Assembly: GCA_021783855.1 (NCBI GenBank)
Contig: JAJXTL010000026.1
Coordinates: 1 to 26,407 of the forward strand
Length of the DNA: 26,407 nt
Reading direction: 5' to 3'
Source: Pseudomonadota bacterium
GTDB taxonomy: Bacteria; Pseudomonadota; Gammaproteobacteria; Burkholderiales; Gallionellaceae
Below, one piece after another: positions 16,247-24,397 of the stretch; position 1 is the stretch's first letter; each line of letters opens with the position of its first letter. The translations under genes were made by a program, and so were the position numbers. The notes below the pieces were generated by a model that did not search any database, had not been told where the DNA came from, and worked only from the letters and a program-made list of their open reading frames with translations.

Positions 16247-18904
16247 ATGAACGCCGGAAATGCGGTCGGGCTGAGCACGACACAGGCAGAGCAGCGGCTG
16301 GCGCAGGCAGGCTACAACGAACTGACCCCTACTCATCCACGCCACTTCTACAAAATCGCGGCCGAAGTGCTGCGCGAGCCGATGTTCCTGTGGCTGATCG
16401 GGGCAGGCGTCATTTATTTGCTGCTGGGCAGCATGGAAGACGCGCTTATGTTGCTGGGCTTCGTGGCGATCATCATCGGGATGACCGTATTTCAGGCACA
16501 AAAAAGCGAAAGGGTGCTGGAAGCCTTGCGCGATTTGTCCAGTCCGCGCGCCCGTGTCATGCGCGATGGCAAACCTCAGCGCATCGCCGGACGCTGTGTG
16601 GTGACAGGCGACTTGTTGCTGCTCACCGAAGGGGACAGAGTCGCGGCCGATGCCGTATTGCTCAGTTGTAACGACTTGATGGCCGACGAATCCATGCTGA
16701 CCGGCGAGTCGGCTCCGGTGCGCAAACAGGCAGGCAACCCGGACTCGGCAAGCCGCGAACCGGGCGGCGACGATCAGCCCTTCGTCTATGCGGGCACGGT
16801 GCTGGTTCAAGGTGCCGGTATTGGCATCGTCACGGCGACAGGCAGGCACAGCGCCATCGGACAAATCGGAAAATCACTCGAAGACACGCTTCGGGGCAAG
16901 TCTCCACTTTCTGTTCAGACGGCACAACTGGTGCGCCGACTTGCGATCATTGCCGTTGCGTTGTGTATTGTACTGGTGCTGATCTACGGCTATACGCGCG
17001 GCCACTGGTTGACCGCGCTGCTGGCCGGCATCAGTCTGGCAATGTCCACGCTGCCTGAAGAATTTCCGGTCATCCTGTCAATTTTCATGTCGCTGGGTGC
17101 ATGGCGCATCGCTCAGCACGGCGTGCTGACCAGACGGCTGGATGCCATCGAAACGTTGGGTGCTGCTACCGTACTGTGCTCCGACAAGACCGGCACGCTG
17201 ACGCAGAACCGCATGACTATAAAAAAACTTTATGGCAATGGGCAGATGCTGAATGTGCATGATTTGGCCGAGTTGCCCGAACCCTGGCATGAACTGGTTG
17301 AATTCGGTATTCTGGCCAGCGAAAAAGAACCGTTCGATCCGATGGAGCGCGCCCTGCATGAACTGGGCAATCGCACCTTGAGCGGCAGCGAGCATTTGCA
17401 CGGGGGTTGGAAAATCGTCCACGAATACAGCCTGTCGCCCGAAATGCCTGCCATGTCGCATGTCTGGCGTGGCGACGATCAACCCCATCATCTGGTGGCC
17501 GCAAAGGGCGCGCCGGAGGCCATCATCGACCTGTGCCACCTGGCCTGCGATGAGGCACGAGCGATCGATGAAGTCGCAGCCGGAATGGCAGACGAGGGCT
17601 TGCGCGTGCTCGGCGTGGCCCGTGCAAAATTGCTGCCGGGACTATCGCAGCATTGGCCGGAACGCCAGCACGACATCGAGTTTTCCTTTGTCGGCCTGGT
17701 AGGCCTGCAAGATCCGCTGCGCCCCGACGTGGCGGACGCCATTACACAATGCCACGCTGCCGGCATCCGGGTGGTGATGATCACCGGCGACCATGCCCGC
17801 ACCGCGCTTGCCATTGCCCGCGAACTCGGTCTGCCGTCAGAACAGGTGCTGACCGGCTCTGAACTCAATGCGCTATCAGATGCAGCATTACGCGCGAGGC
17901 TGCGTGACGTTCAGGTATTTGCGCGCATCGTGCCGCAGCAGAAACTGCGCCTGGTAGAAGCCTTTAAGGCGAACGGCGAGATTGTCGCCATGACCGGCGA
18001 TGGTGTGAACGACGCCCCGGCCCTGAAATCCGCTCACATCGGCGTAGCAATGGGAAGCCGCGGCACCGACGTAGCGCGTGAAGCGGCAGCGCTTGTGCTG
18101 CTCAACGATGACTTCGCACAACTGGTAACGACGGTGCGCCTTGGGCGGCGCATTTACGACAACCTGCGCCGTGCGATGAGTTATACGGTAGCCGTACATA
18201 TTCCCATCGTAGGGATGGCGCTGCTGCCGGTATTGCTGGGTGAAGCGCTGCTCCTGATGCCCGCGCACATCATGTTTCTGGAACTGATTATAGGTCCCGC
18301 CTGCTCGATCTTTTTCGAAGCCGAAGCGGAAGAAAAAAACATCATGCAGCGTCCGCCTAGAAGTGCAAGCGAGGCGTTGTTTTCCGGTCGACGGTTGACT
18401 GCCAGTCTGTTGCAGGGAATTATTGCACTTGCAGTTGCCGCTTCCATCTACGCCTGGGCATTGTTGAGCGCCTATGATGAAAATACGGTGCGCGCGCTGG
18501 TGTTTACGGCCATGGTGGCAGGAAATATCGCGCTGGTATTGGCTAACCGTTCTAACCGACATGGCGCAAGCTCCACCCCTGAGCATGAAAGTGCTTGCGC
18601 CGGTCGGTTCCCTCACCCAAACCCTCTCCCTGAGGGAGAGGGTACAAACGAATCGCTACGCGAGTTTCACGCTAAGCAAGGCTCCGGGAGCGTTTCAGAG
18701 CCACAACGAAATCCGGTGCTGCGCTGGATGCTACTCGGCACCGGCAGTGCATTGGCACTGGTGCACAGCGTGCCCGTGTTGCGGGAGTTGTTTCATTTTT
18801 CCGGGAGTCTGCTGCCCATTCTGTCAATCGGCATGCTCTCAGCCGTCATCACGGGATTGCTTAGCGCAACTGTCAAACGTGCGTTGATTCTGCGCAAGAG
18901 TTAA
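16247..18904 (+). CDS. Cation-transporting P-type ATPase (P2-like)
   Basis: An 885-aa membrane pump. Order of landmarks: N-terminal cation-ATPase region (GLSTTQAEQRLAQAGYNEL), actuator motif TGES (residues 152-155), membrane motif PEEFP (from 270), phosphorylation site DKTGTLT (D313), KGAPE in the nucleotide domain, hinge motif TGDGVNDAP (583-591), and a C-terminal membrane bundle. The lack of N-terminal CxxC metal domains or a CPx motif argues against a heavy-metal (P1B) pump. The P2-type layout with PEEFP leaves the ion undetermined. Start ATG 16247 has GGGGAG 9 nt upstream. Odd feature: residues about 770-820 contain an inserted palindromic repeat translated as PHPNPLPEGEG, just before the final membrane helices. 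Confidence 0.9.
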   Translation: MNAGNAVGLSTTQAEQRLAQAGYNELTPTHPRHFYKIAAEVLREPMFLWLIGAGVIYLLLGSMEDALMLLGFVAIIIGMTVFQAQKSERVLEALRDLSSPRARVMRDGKPQRIAGRCVVTGDLLLLTEGDRVAADAVLLSCNDLMADESMLTGESAPVRKQAGNPDSASREPGGDDQPFVYAGTVLVQGAGIGIVTATGRHSAIGQIGKSLEDTLRGKSPLSVQTAQLVRRLAIIAVALCIVLVLIYGYTRGHWLTALLAGISLAMSTLPEEFPVILSIFMSLGAWRIAQHGVLTRRLDAIETLGAATVLCSDKTGTLTQNRMTIKKLYGNGQMLNVHDLAELPEPWHELVEFGILASEKEPFDPMERALHELGNRTLSGSEHLHGGWKIVHEYSLSPEMPAMSHVWRGDDQPHHLVAAKGAPEAIIDLCHLACDEARAIDEVAAGMADEGLRVLGVARAKLLPGLSQHWPERQHDIEFSFVGLVGLQDPLRPDVADAITQCHAAGIRVVMITGDHARTALAIARELGLPSEQVLTGSELNALSDAALRARLRDVQVFARIVPQQKLRLVEAFKANGEIVAMTGDGVNDAPALKSAHIGVAMGSRGTDVAREAAALVLLNDDFAQLVTTVRLGRRIYDNLRRAMSYTVAVHIPIVGMALLPVLLGEALLLMPAHIMFLELIIGPACSIFFEAEAEEKNIMQRPPRSASEALFSGRRLTASLLQGIIALAVAASIYAWALLSAYDENTVRALVFTAMVAGNIALVLANRSNRHGASSTPEHESACAGRFPHPNPLPEGEGTNESLREFHAKQGSGSVSEPQRNPVLRWMLLGTGSALALVHSVPVLRELFHFSGSLLPILSIGMLSAVITGLLSATVKRALILRKS
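18600..18700 (+). repeat. Palindromic LPEGEG-type repeat inserted in frame in the ATPase gene
   Basis: The core ACCCTCTCCC-TGA-GGGAGAGGGT (18621-18643) is a perfect 10-base-pair stem with a 3-base loop. Preceded by CCTCACCCAA, it has the look of intergenic palindromic repeats common in proteobacterial genomes, whose translations read PHPNPLPEGEG. Here it is read through in frame, with no stop or frameshift. The outer limits are estimates; only the core is exact. Confidence 0.75.
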
Positions 18905-18949
18905 TCGTGCTGCCGTTCATAGGCGTTTTCGGTTGATGTTAAAGATGGG

Positions 18950-20449
18950 TCAAGGATGAAGATTGAGGCTGACCGGGCTGGCCGGCGCAACCGGCCAGAT
19001 TTCGCTATAGTTGGATTTGGCAGGTAGCAGCCCTTCGTTAAGGGACTTTCCCACATCAAATATACCATCGACTATGTGATAGGCCGCGATGGCTGCCGCA
19101 ATGGCGGGGTCGCTTGCATCAATGATCGGATTCGCAAGCGGTATGGCAGTCGGCGCGATTGTTCCGCTGACTGCTGCCGCAGCGGGGTTTTGTGTTGCTG
19201 CCGCTGCCCCAACGGAGGCAGTCGCGACAGACGTACCAGCCAGGGGCGCTGTTGATTGTGTGGCAGGCAATCCGCCTGCATTTGATGCAACTGTCGATCC
19301 GGTTACAGTTGCTGCGCCGATGGTGGAAAACAACACGGTTGCAGCCGAAGTCGTGTCCAGCTTGTTTGTCACCCCCATCTTCGCTGCCGCAGCGGTCATC
19401 ACACCCGATGCTGTGTCCGCTGCAATTTTCACGCCTGTTATCGTTGGCGTACCCGTTGCAGCACCCGCTGTCGGGCCTGTTGTCACGCCTGTTGCCTTGG
19501 CCGCAGTTTCACCTCCTGTCACTGGCATGCCGGTTGCGCCAGTCGCGCTAGTCGCCGTCGTTACTGCCGCGTTCGTCACGCCTGTTGTCATGCCTGCTGT
19601 TGACGTTCCTGCAACGCCTGCTGCCGTACCCGTTGCCATGCTTGTTGTCTTGCCTGCTGTTGCCGCACCTGTTGCCATGCTTGTTGTCGTTCCTGTAACG
19701 CCTGTTGCCGCACCCGTTGTCAGACCCGCCGCAGTGAGCGCTATTATCTTGCCGACTGACGCTGTCGTGTCGGTTGCGCCCGTCATACCGGTTGAACTTG
19801 TCATGCTTGTCGCCGTTGTTACGGCTGCTGTCGAGCCGGTTGCCGCATACGATGGCATCGCGGCGGACTGTGAGTTGCTGATTTGCGCCAGGATATTCAT
19901 CTGGATAAAAAGGCTGGTAAATCCTGCGGCCGACTGCCCGACTGATTGAGTCGCCTGTGTCAGCAGCGCAAGAGTGCCGGTTTGGTCTGCCAGGTAGGCG
20001 GATTGCAGCGACTTGGGATCGACAGTCATCTGAGCCGTGCCGTTCAGGTTCAAAGCCGGCTGGTAAGTGATGCCGATCCCGGATAGCTGGGTCAGAATCG
20101 ACTGCGCAGATGCACCAGTCGCCTGTGAATTCAGCGCCTGTACCAACAGATCGCTGAACGATGCGCCTGACGAGTTTTGCAAGCTGTCACTTTGCAGAAA
20201 GCCATTGAAAGCATCGACGAATAGCTGCGTAGCAGCAAGCACGGCGGCAAAACTGTCGGTACCCGCTGTTTTTGATATGGTTTTTTTCAGCAATGAAGCG
20301 GACGAAAGCAATTGACCCAGGCCTGAAATATTGACACTGGTCGAGCCTGTTGTCGCGGGTGCGACGATCGAAAAGACGACACGCTGCGAATGGGTTGCAG
20401 CAAAAATATTTTGTAAGCTCGAAGACGAAGTGACAGAAGAAATGTCCAT
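18950..20449 (-). CDS. Unrecognised protein: FliD-C-like N-terminal part plus Ala/Thr/Gly-rich part
   Basis: A 499-aa protein whose function I do not recognise. It has no clear signal peptide (MDISSVTSSSSLQNIFAATH). Residues about 65-185 recall the C-terminal region of flagellar cap protein FliD: LFVDAFNGFLQ, then ILTQLSGIGITYQ, a VDPKSLQSAYLAD stretch and an Ala/Gln-rich helix. Residues about 200-400 are low complexity, dominated by Ala, Thr, Gly and regularly spaced Met or Val, with duplicated TTSMATG units. The C-terminus is more ordinary (AAYHIVDGIFDVGKSLNEG). ATG 20449 has AGGGA about 7 nt upstream, so the minus strand is the coding one. No flagellar genes are near. Confidence 0.65.
   Translation of the reverse strand: MDISSVTSSSSLQNIFAATHSQRVVFSIVAPATTGSTSVNISGLGQLLSSASLLKKTISKTAGTDSFAAVLAATQLFVDAFNGFLQSDSLQNSSGASFSDLLVQALNSQATGASAQSILTQLSGIGITYQPALNLNGTAQMTVDPKSLQSAYLADQTGTLALLTQATQSVGQSAAGFTSLFIQMNILAQISNSQSAAMPSYAATGSTAAVTTATSMTSSTGMTGATDTTASVGKIIALTAAGLTTGAATGVTGTTTSMATGAATAGKTTSMATGTAAGVAGTSTAGMTTGVTNAAVTTATSATGATGMPVTGGETAAKATGVTTGPTAGAATGTPTITGVKIAADTASGVMTAAAAKMGVTNKLDTTSAATVLFSTIGAATVTGSTVASNAGGLPATQSTAPLAGTSVATASVGAAAATQNPAAAAVSGTIAPTAIPLANPIIDASDPAIAAAIAAYHIVDGIFDVGKSLNEGLLPAKSNYSEIWPVAPASPVSLNLHP
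19632..19688 (-). repeat. Tandem 39-base duplication inside the Ala/Thr-rich coding region
   Basis: GTTGCCATGCTTGTTGTC occurs at 19632-19649 and again at 19671-19688, exactly 39 bases apart, so the frame is kept. It encodes the repeated TTSMATG stretch on the minus strand. Many shorter, degenerate copies of similar codons surround it, suggesting growth by slippage or unequal recombination. Confidence 0.75.
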
Positions 20450-20844
20450 GATCGTTCCCTTTTGATGCTTACCCTTCAGCCGGAATTGCAGCATCCCGCA
20501 AACTTGCGAGAGTTTTTCAAGGCGGTTCGACGCTATCTCAATCGCAATAGTTTGTCAATGAATAAGTTTTTGGTGGTTTTTGGAAATTATGTTAGTTACC
20601 GCACAGTAGTGCCACTGTTGACTGCGTATTGTGATGGCTTATGGCGGACAAAAGCTTTGCGCGCGGTGGTGTTCAGTCTGAAGAAGGCCAGGTAGCAGCC
20701 ATAACATGCAACAGCACTTGCCAAAGCGCGAGGTGCCGGATAAAAACCCGCTAGCTATATCCGGGGCTGATCTTACCGTTTTGTGTAACGTTCATGAAAA
20801 TGTAGCTGCTGCCCCGATTAACCTGTCCATCGAAGGAGCTCCAA
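20450..20844. other. Intergenic region between divergent genes
   Basis: A 395-base stretch between the 499-aa gene (-) and the glycine-zipper lipoprotein gene (+). Short open frames in it (20462-20695 and 20706 onward) have no family resemblance. The only regulatory hints are weak: a minus-strand -35 (see the separate entry) and TTGACT at 20618-20623 with a poor -10 (TATGGC, 16-base spacer) pointing to the + strand. No RNA gene or repeat was recognised. Confidence 0.5.
20530..20558 (-). promoter_or_regulatory. Candidate sigma-70 promoter for the FliD-like/Ala-Thr-rich gene
   Basis: On the minus strand a perfect TTGACA (20558-20553) is followed after 17 bases by TAGCGT (20535-20530), which matches only three of six -10 positions. 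It lies about 80 nt upstream of the ATG. The -35 and spacing are good but the -10 is poor. Confidence 0.3.
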
Positions 20845-21576
20845 TTGAATATTCACTCACCAGTCAAGCAAGCCAAGTCTGTCATCTCTGTAATTGCTAC
20901 TATCCTGATAACGCTGGCGGCAATCAGTCTGATTTCCGCCTGTTCACCCAAGCCAACTGCCGATGAAAGCGCGGCACAAACCAAGGTGATCGTAGATCAG
21001 GCCGTCGATCAAGCTAAAAAGGAAATGATTGCCGAAAAAGACAGGCAGGATGCTGTAGCGACTGCACAAGCTGATGAAAAAGCTAAGCAAGATGAAGCCG
21101 TTGCACAGGCCGTTGCAAATGAACGGAAAAAGTTCGCGGCTGAACAGCGAGCCACAAACGCAAAAAATGAGCGACGCGCTGAACAGCGTGCAAGTGCCAT
21201 GAAGTCTGACACTTCCACTGCAACGCATGAACAGGCGCGCGCGTGCAGCCATTGCGGCATCGTGCTATACGTCAGCGAAATGGAGGCTGAGGGCAGCGGA
21301 TCCGGTTTGGGTGCTGTGGCCGGAGGCGTCGTAGGCGGGGTGCTGGGTCATCAGGTTGGCGGGGGTACCGGGCGCGATCTGGCGACAATCGCAGGCGCAG
21401 TTGGAGGCGCATTCGCAGGCAACAAGATCGAGAAAGTCACAAAAAAGACCCGGAGTTACAACATCACAGTAAAAATGGATACAGGTGAGGAACGCACTTT
21501 CAATCAGACCGAAACGCCCAATGTAGAGAAGGGTGACAGGGTTAAAATCGAGAACGATGTTGTAAGGAGATTGTAA
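20845..21576 (+). CDS. Glycine-zipper outer membrane lipoprotein (SlyB/17-kDa antigen type)
   Basis: A 243-aa lipoprotein. The signal peptide ends in a lipobox LISAC with lipidated Cys33. Residues about 45-125 are a charged Ala/Lys/Glu/Gln-rich coiled-coil region. A CSHCG motif follows, then a glycine zipper GLGAVAGGVVGGVLGHQVGG with a second GAVGGAFAGNKIEK repeat, which in this family forms a membrane hairpin. The C-terminal strand-rich part (YNITVKMDTGEER onward) matches SlyB-like proteins. The long coiled-coil insert is unusual for SlyB. Start TTG 20845 is supported by AAGGAG (20833-20838) 6 nt upstream and by the complete signal peptide. A role in outer membrane integrity is inferred. Confidence 0.82.
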   Translation: MNIHSPVKQAKSVISVIATILITLAAISLISACSPKPTADESAAQTKVIVDQAVDQAKKEMIAEKDRQDAVATAQADEKAKQDEAVAQAVANERKKFAAEQRATNAKNERRAEQRASAMKSDTSTATHEQARACSHCGIVLYVSEMEAEGSGSGLGAVAGGVVGGVLGHQVGGGTGRDLATIAGAVGGAFAGNKIEKVTKKTRSYNITVKMDTGEERTFNQTETPNVEKGDRVKIENDVVRRL

Positions 21577-21581
21577 ACATT

Positions 21582-21734
21582 ATGAATGGTATTGCGCTGG
21601 CCGCATTGGCCGGTTGTCGTACATCGGAGTCTGTTTTAACTGTTCATAGTCAGCGCACGGAACGTCTCTTAACGAAAGAGAAAAATGGCATTTTGAAGTA
21701 CGCGTTCCGGCATTGCTCGGGACGCGAAATTTAA
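21582..21734 (+). CDS. Possible 50-codon micro-ORF with lipobox-like start
   Basis: An open frame that nearly fills the gap between the glycine-zipper lipoprotein gene and the Spy-like gene. It begins MNGIALAALAGCRTSES, so a short hydrophobic stretch ends in LAGC, resembling a lipobox. However, the n-region lacks a basic residue and is shorter than known lipoprotein signals. AAGGAG (21564-21569) is 12 nt upstream, farther than ideal. The frame stops just before the Shine-Dalgarno of the next gene and overlaps an 8-base-pair hairpin (21701-21726). It may be a real small protein, a decayed remnant, or chance. Confidence 0.2.
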   Translation: MNGIALAALAGCRTSESVLTVHSQRTERLLTKEKNGILKYAFRHCSGREI

Positions 21735-21748
21735 CCTGGAGAATAAAC

Positions 21749-22222
21749 ATGAAAGTAAGCGGCAATCAATCTGTGCGTACACGCATTTTTGCGGTGACAG
21801 CTCTGGTCGCAACCCTGGCTTTCACGCCGGTAGCGGTTTTCGCCGCCGACAAGGATGTGCACGAAGATCGCGTTGAGCTCCGTATCAAGGATATGCATAG
21901 CAAGCTCACTATTACTGCGGCGCAGGAAGAGCAGTGGGGTAAGGTCAAACAGGCGATGCTCGACGATGCAAAGACCATGGACAATCTGACTCAGGCACGA
22001 GCGGATCATGTCAGGGAGATGAATGCGGTAGAAAATCTTAAATCTTATGGCGAGATTTCTGATGCCCACGCAGCCGGGATCAGGAAACTGATTCCGGCGT
22101 TTGCCGATCTTTATGCCAGCATGTCGGATGCACAGAAAAAGAAAGCCGACACGCTGTTTCGCCGTGGCGGTCATGAGCATGCGGGGCATATGCAGGGCCA
22201 AAAAAAAATGGAAAGCAAATGA
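21749..22222 (+). CDS. Spy/CpxP-like periplasmic protein (LTxxQ family)
   Basis: A 157-aa exported protein with a signal peptide ending near AVFAADKD (about residue 33). The mature part is all helical and charged. LTITAAQEEQWGKVKQAM and the later YASMSDAQKKKADTLF are the two LTxxQ-like motifs of the Spy/CpxP family, periplasmic ATP-independent chaperones or stress sensors. The tail is His/Gly/Lys-rich (RRGGHEHAGHMQGQKK), suggestive of metal contact. ATG 21749 is chosen over the upstream start at 21713 because GGAG (21738-21741) lies 7 nt before it. It sits in a run of small exported proteins; a Cpx-type control site was not found. Confidence 0.78.
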   Translation: MKVSGNQSVRTRIFAVTALVATLAFTPVAVFAADKDVHEDRVELRIKDMHSKLTITAAQEEQWGKVKQAMLDDAKTMDNLTQARADHVREMNAVENLKSYGEISDAHAAGIRKLIPAFADLYASMSDAQKKKADTLFRRGGHEHAGHMQGQKKMESK

Positions 22223-22286
22223 GCATGGCGATGCTTGAATTGAATTATGCCATTTGCAACTATCAGCGCGGCAAAGGGCGGTCAGC

Positions 22287-22604
22287 ATGAAGTCTCCAAT
22301 CCTGCAAGTCATAAACTCCGGCTCAGTCAGCCGCAAGGCGCTCATGGTGGTTGCCCTGACTGCGATGATAGGCGTTTTATCCGTTTCGCCTGCTTTTGCT
22401 GACGACGGGCACGACCAGCGTGGTAATCACGGTCGGCGCGATCATTATGGAGATCGTAATCAACATGACCGGCATGGCGATCGCCGTGATTATGAATACC
22501 GGCGCTATAACTATGCGCAACCTGTTTATGCGCCGCCGGTGTATTATGAGCCCCGTCAATCGTCCGGCATCAGTCTCTTTTTTCCGCTGGACTTCCGGCG
22601 CTAG
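22287..22604 (+). CDS. Small His/Arg/Asp/Tyr-rich exported protein
   Basis: A 105-aa protein of unknown function. A signal peptide with hydrophobic core ALMVVALTAMIGVLSVSPAFA ends near residue 38. The mature protein is short and unusual: an Asp/His/Arg/Gly-rich stretch (DDGHDQRGNHGRRDHYGDR and further) followed by Tyr/Pro-rich YAQPVYAPPVYYEP and a C-terminal ISLFFPLDFRR. The final aromatic-rich stretch resembles that of other small periplasmic or surface proteins of proteobacteria. ATG 22287 is preferred over 22254 because AGGG is about 10 nt upstream and the signal peptide is then normal. It lies 64 nt after the Spy-like gene. Confidence 0.65.
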   Translation: MKSPILQVINSGSVSRKALMVVALTAMIGVLSVSPAFADDGHDQRGNHGRRDHYGDRNQHDRHGDRRDYEYRRYNYAQPVYAPPVYYEPRQSSGISLFFPLDFRR

Positions 22605-22699
22605 GGTGTAGTCTTTCGTAACTATAAGTGTTGATGAGCTGTCAATAAGGGCAACAATGAACGACTGCTTCGGGCGAACTGACCGCCGAAACCGGCAGC

Positions 22700-24379
22700 A
22701 TGTCGTTAGCGGACATGCATCGATGTCATTATGCAGTCATGCTTGTTCATGGTCATGAGAGTACAACTCACAGGTTCACTTTGATTACTGAACGTTTTTT
22801 TTTGTCGTTTGTTATATTGGCTCTCGCGTTCCTAGGCGGATGCGCGACGCTTCCTCCAGGGACGGATTTTCCAAAAATTGCATCCTCCGCGCTTGTTCAT
22901 CCTGATGCCACAAGTCTTGGCCGCCGGTTCGACAATGCAGGACGGCAACATGGCGGCAACTCCGGATTTCGCATCATTCCGGCAGGTGCCGACGGTTTTT
23001 CGATGCGTATGCAGATGATCAATGACGCAGAAAAAACGCTAGACCTTCAATATTTCATTTTTCGCGGGGACGATACGGGGCAGTTGCTGACCGGCGCCGT
23101 ATTGCGTGCAGCAGATCGGGGTGTGCGTGTGCGTGTGCTGCTCGACGATGGAGAAACCATGGCCGGCGATGAGCAGATTGCCAAGCTGGCAGCACATCCT
23201 TTGATCGAGATTCGAATATTCAACCCGTTCACCTATCGAGGTCATAGTACGCTGTTCAGGGCGACAGAATTCATGTTCGACGCCTCCCGGCTCGACTACA
23301 GAATGCATAATAAATTGTTCGTCGTGGACAATGCCATCGCGCTCATCGGCGGACGGAATATCGGCGACCAATACTTCCAGATCGACCCTGAGTCCCAGTT
23401 TGCCGACGACGATGTGTTTGCAGCCGGTCCCATCGTTCAAAAACTCTCTTCGAGTTTCGACGAGTTCTGGAATAATACGTTGTCAATCCCGGTAGAAGCG
23501 CTTGCTGGGGGCAAGCCGTCCCCTGCTGCCCTTACAGAGCGGCGCGAGGAATTGAAGAAGCAGAGTCGAGAAATAAAAGCGAGTGGGGCTGATTATGTGA
23601 AACGGGTGGCAAGTGGCGAGCCTTTCGACGGAATCGTCTCTGGCCGTTTACCGCTGATCTGGGCGCACGCACAGCTCATCTACGACAGCCCGGACAAGAA
23701 GGAGGTGGAAGACGGCGAGATGGCTGGCATGCTGATGCACAGAGCGGTGGTCAATGCCGCTATCGCAGTTAAGTCAGAATTGCTGATGGTCACGCCCTAC
23801 CTGATACCCGGGCAGGCGGGCATGCAGTTGTTCAGGGATCTGCGTCAGCGCAAGGTGCGTGTTCGCATTTTAACCAGTTCACTCGAATCATCGACGGTAT
23901 TGCTGGCGCAGTCAGGTTACATGCATTATCGGATTCCCCTGCTGGAGAGTGGTGTGGAACTCTATGAGATCCGCTCGCTGCTGGGTAACACCCGAGGCAG
24001 CGGCGAAACCAAGGCAATATCGCGCTATGGCAATTATTCCCTGCATGCGAAATTGTTCGTATTTGACCGGCAGAGGGTGTTCATAGGTTCGATGAATTTT
24101 GATCAACGATCGATGCATCTCAATACCGAGATCGGCCTGATCATAGACAGTCCCGAACTTGCCCAACAGATCGCCGCACGTTTTGATGCCATGGTGCAGC
24201 CGGCCAATGCCTACATGCTGGCATTGCGACAGAACGGCGCGGGGATGGAGCCGAGTCTGGTGTGGCGCACACGGGAAGACGGCAAAGCCGTTGAGTACGA
24301 CGCGGAACCGGCAAGGAGCGACTGGCAAAGGTTCAAAGCCAATATTTTATCGATGCTGCCCGTGGACGATGAGCTATAA
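22700..24379 (+). CDS. Phospholipase D family lipoprotein, cardiolipin synthase (ClsC-like)
   Basis: A 559-aa protein (as annotated) with two HKD phospholipase D motifs: HNKLFVVD (His203) followed by GGRN, and HAKLFVFD (His449) followed by GSMNFDQRS. This double-motif layout and length fit the cardiolipin synthase C/YmdC branch, which transfers phosphatidyl groups between phospholipids. The N-terminus contains a lipoprotein signal, FFLSFVILALAFLGGC, so the enzyme is probably anchored in the envelope. The start is uncertain: ATG 22700, ATG 22739 or TTG 22781. The last gives the most compact signal peptide (Cys at residue 21) with AGG 6 nt upstream. An intrinsic terminator follows the stop. Confidence 0.85.
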   Translation: MSLADMHRCHYAVMLVHGHESTTHRFTLITERFFLSFVILALAFLGGCATLPPGTDFPKIASSALVHPDATSLGRRFDNAGRQHGGNSGFRIIPAGADGFSMRMQMINDAEKTLDLQYFIFRGDDTGQLLTGAVLRAADRGVRVRVLLDDGETMAGDEQIAKLAAHPLIEIRIFNPFTYRGHSTLFRATEFMFDASRLDYRMHNKLFVVDNAIALIGGRNIGDQYFQIDPESQFADDDVFAAGPIVQKLSSSFDEFWNNTLSIPVEALAGGKPSPAALTERREELKKQSREIKASGADYVKRVASGEPFDGIVSGRLPLIWAHAQLIYDSPDKKEVEDGEMAGMLMHRAVVNAAIAVKSELLMVTPYLIPGQAGMQLFRDLRQRKVRVRILTSSLESSTVLLAQSGYMHYRIPLLESGVELYEIRSLLGNTRGSGETKAISRYGNYSLHAKLFVFDRQRVFIGSMNFDQRSMHLNTEIGLIIDSPELAQQIAARFDAMVQPANAYMLALRQNGAGMEPSLVWRTREDGKAVEYDAEPARSDWQRFKANILSMLPVDDEL

Positions 24380-24397
24380 CATGGGATTGATAATGAG

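Noticed and set aside
18978..18998. GC-rich 8-base-pair hairpin CTGGCCGG/CCGGCCAG as a terminator
   Set aside because: A perfect stem, but inside the coding end of the minus-strand gene and with no T-run on either side.
19089..19949. 286-aa open frame on the + strand, Ala/Val/Pro-rich
   Set aside because: It is the mirror of the low-complexity array coded on the minus strand, which has a good Shine-Dalgarno and a non-repetitive family-like N-terminal part. The + frame has no recognisable domain.
20462..20966. Open frames 20462-20695 and 20706-20966
   Set aside because: No recognisable motif or good ribosome binding site. The second overlaps the well-supported lipoprotein gene in another frame.
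21597..21613. Terminator hairpin after the glycine-zipper lipoprotein gene
   Set aside because: Only a 6-base-pair stem with a wobble and no T-run (TTGTCG follows).
22657..22759. 33-codon ORF (MNDCFGRTDRR...) before the phospholipase D gene
   Set aside because: It has a purine stretch upstream, but no family resemblance and it overlaps possible starts of the next gene. A leader peptide role cannot be supported.
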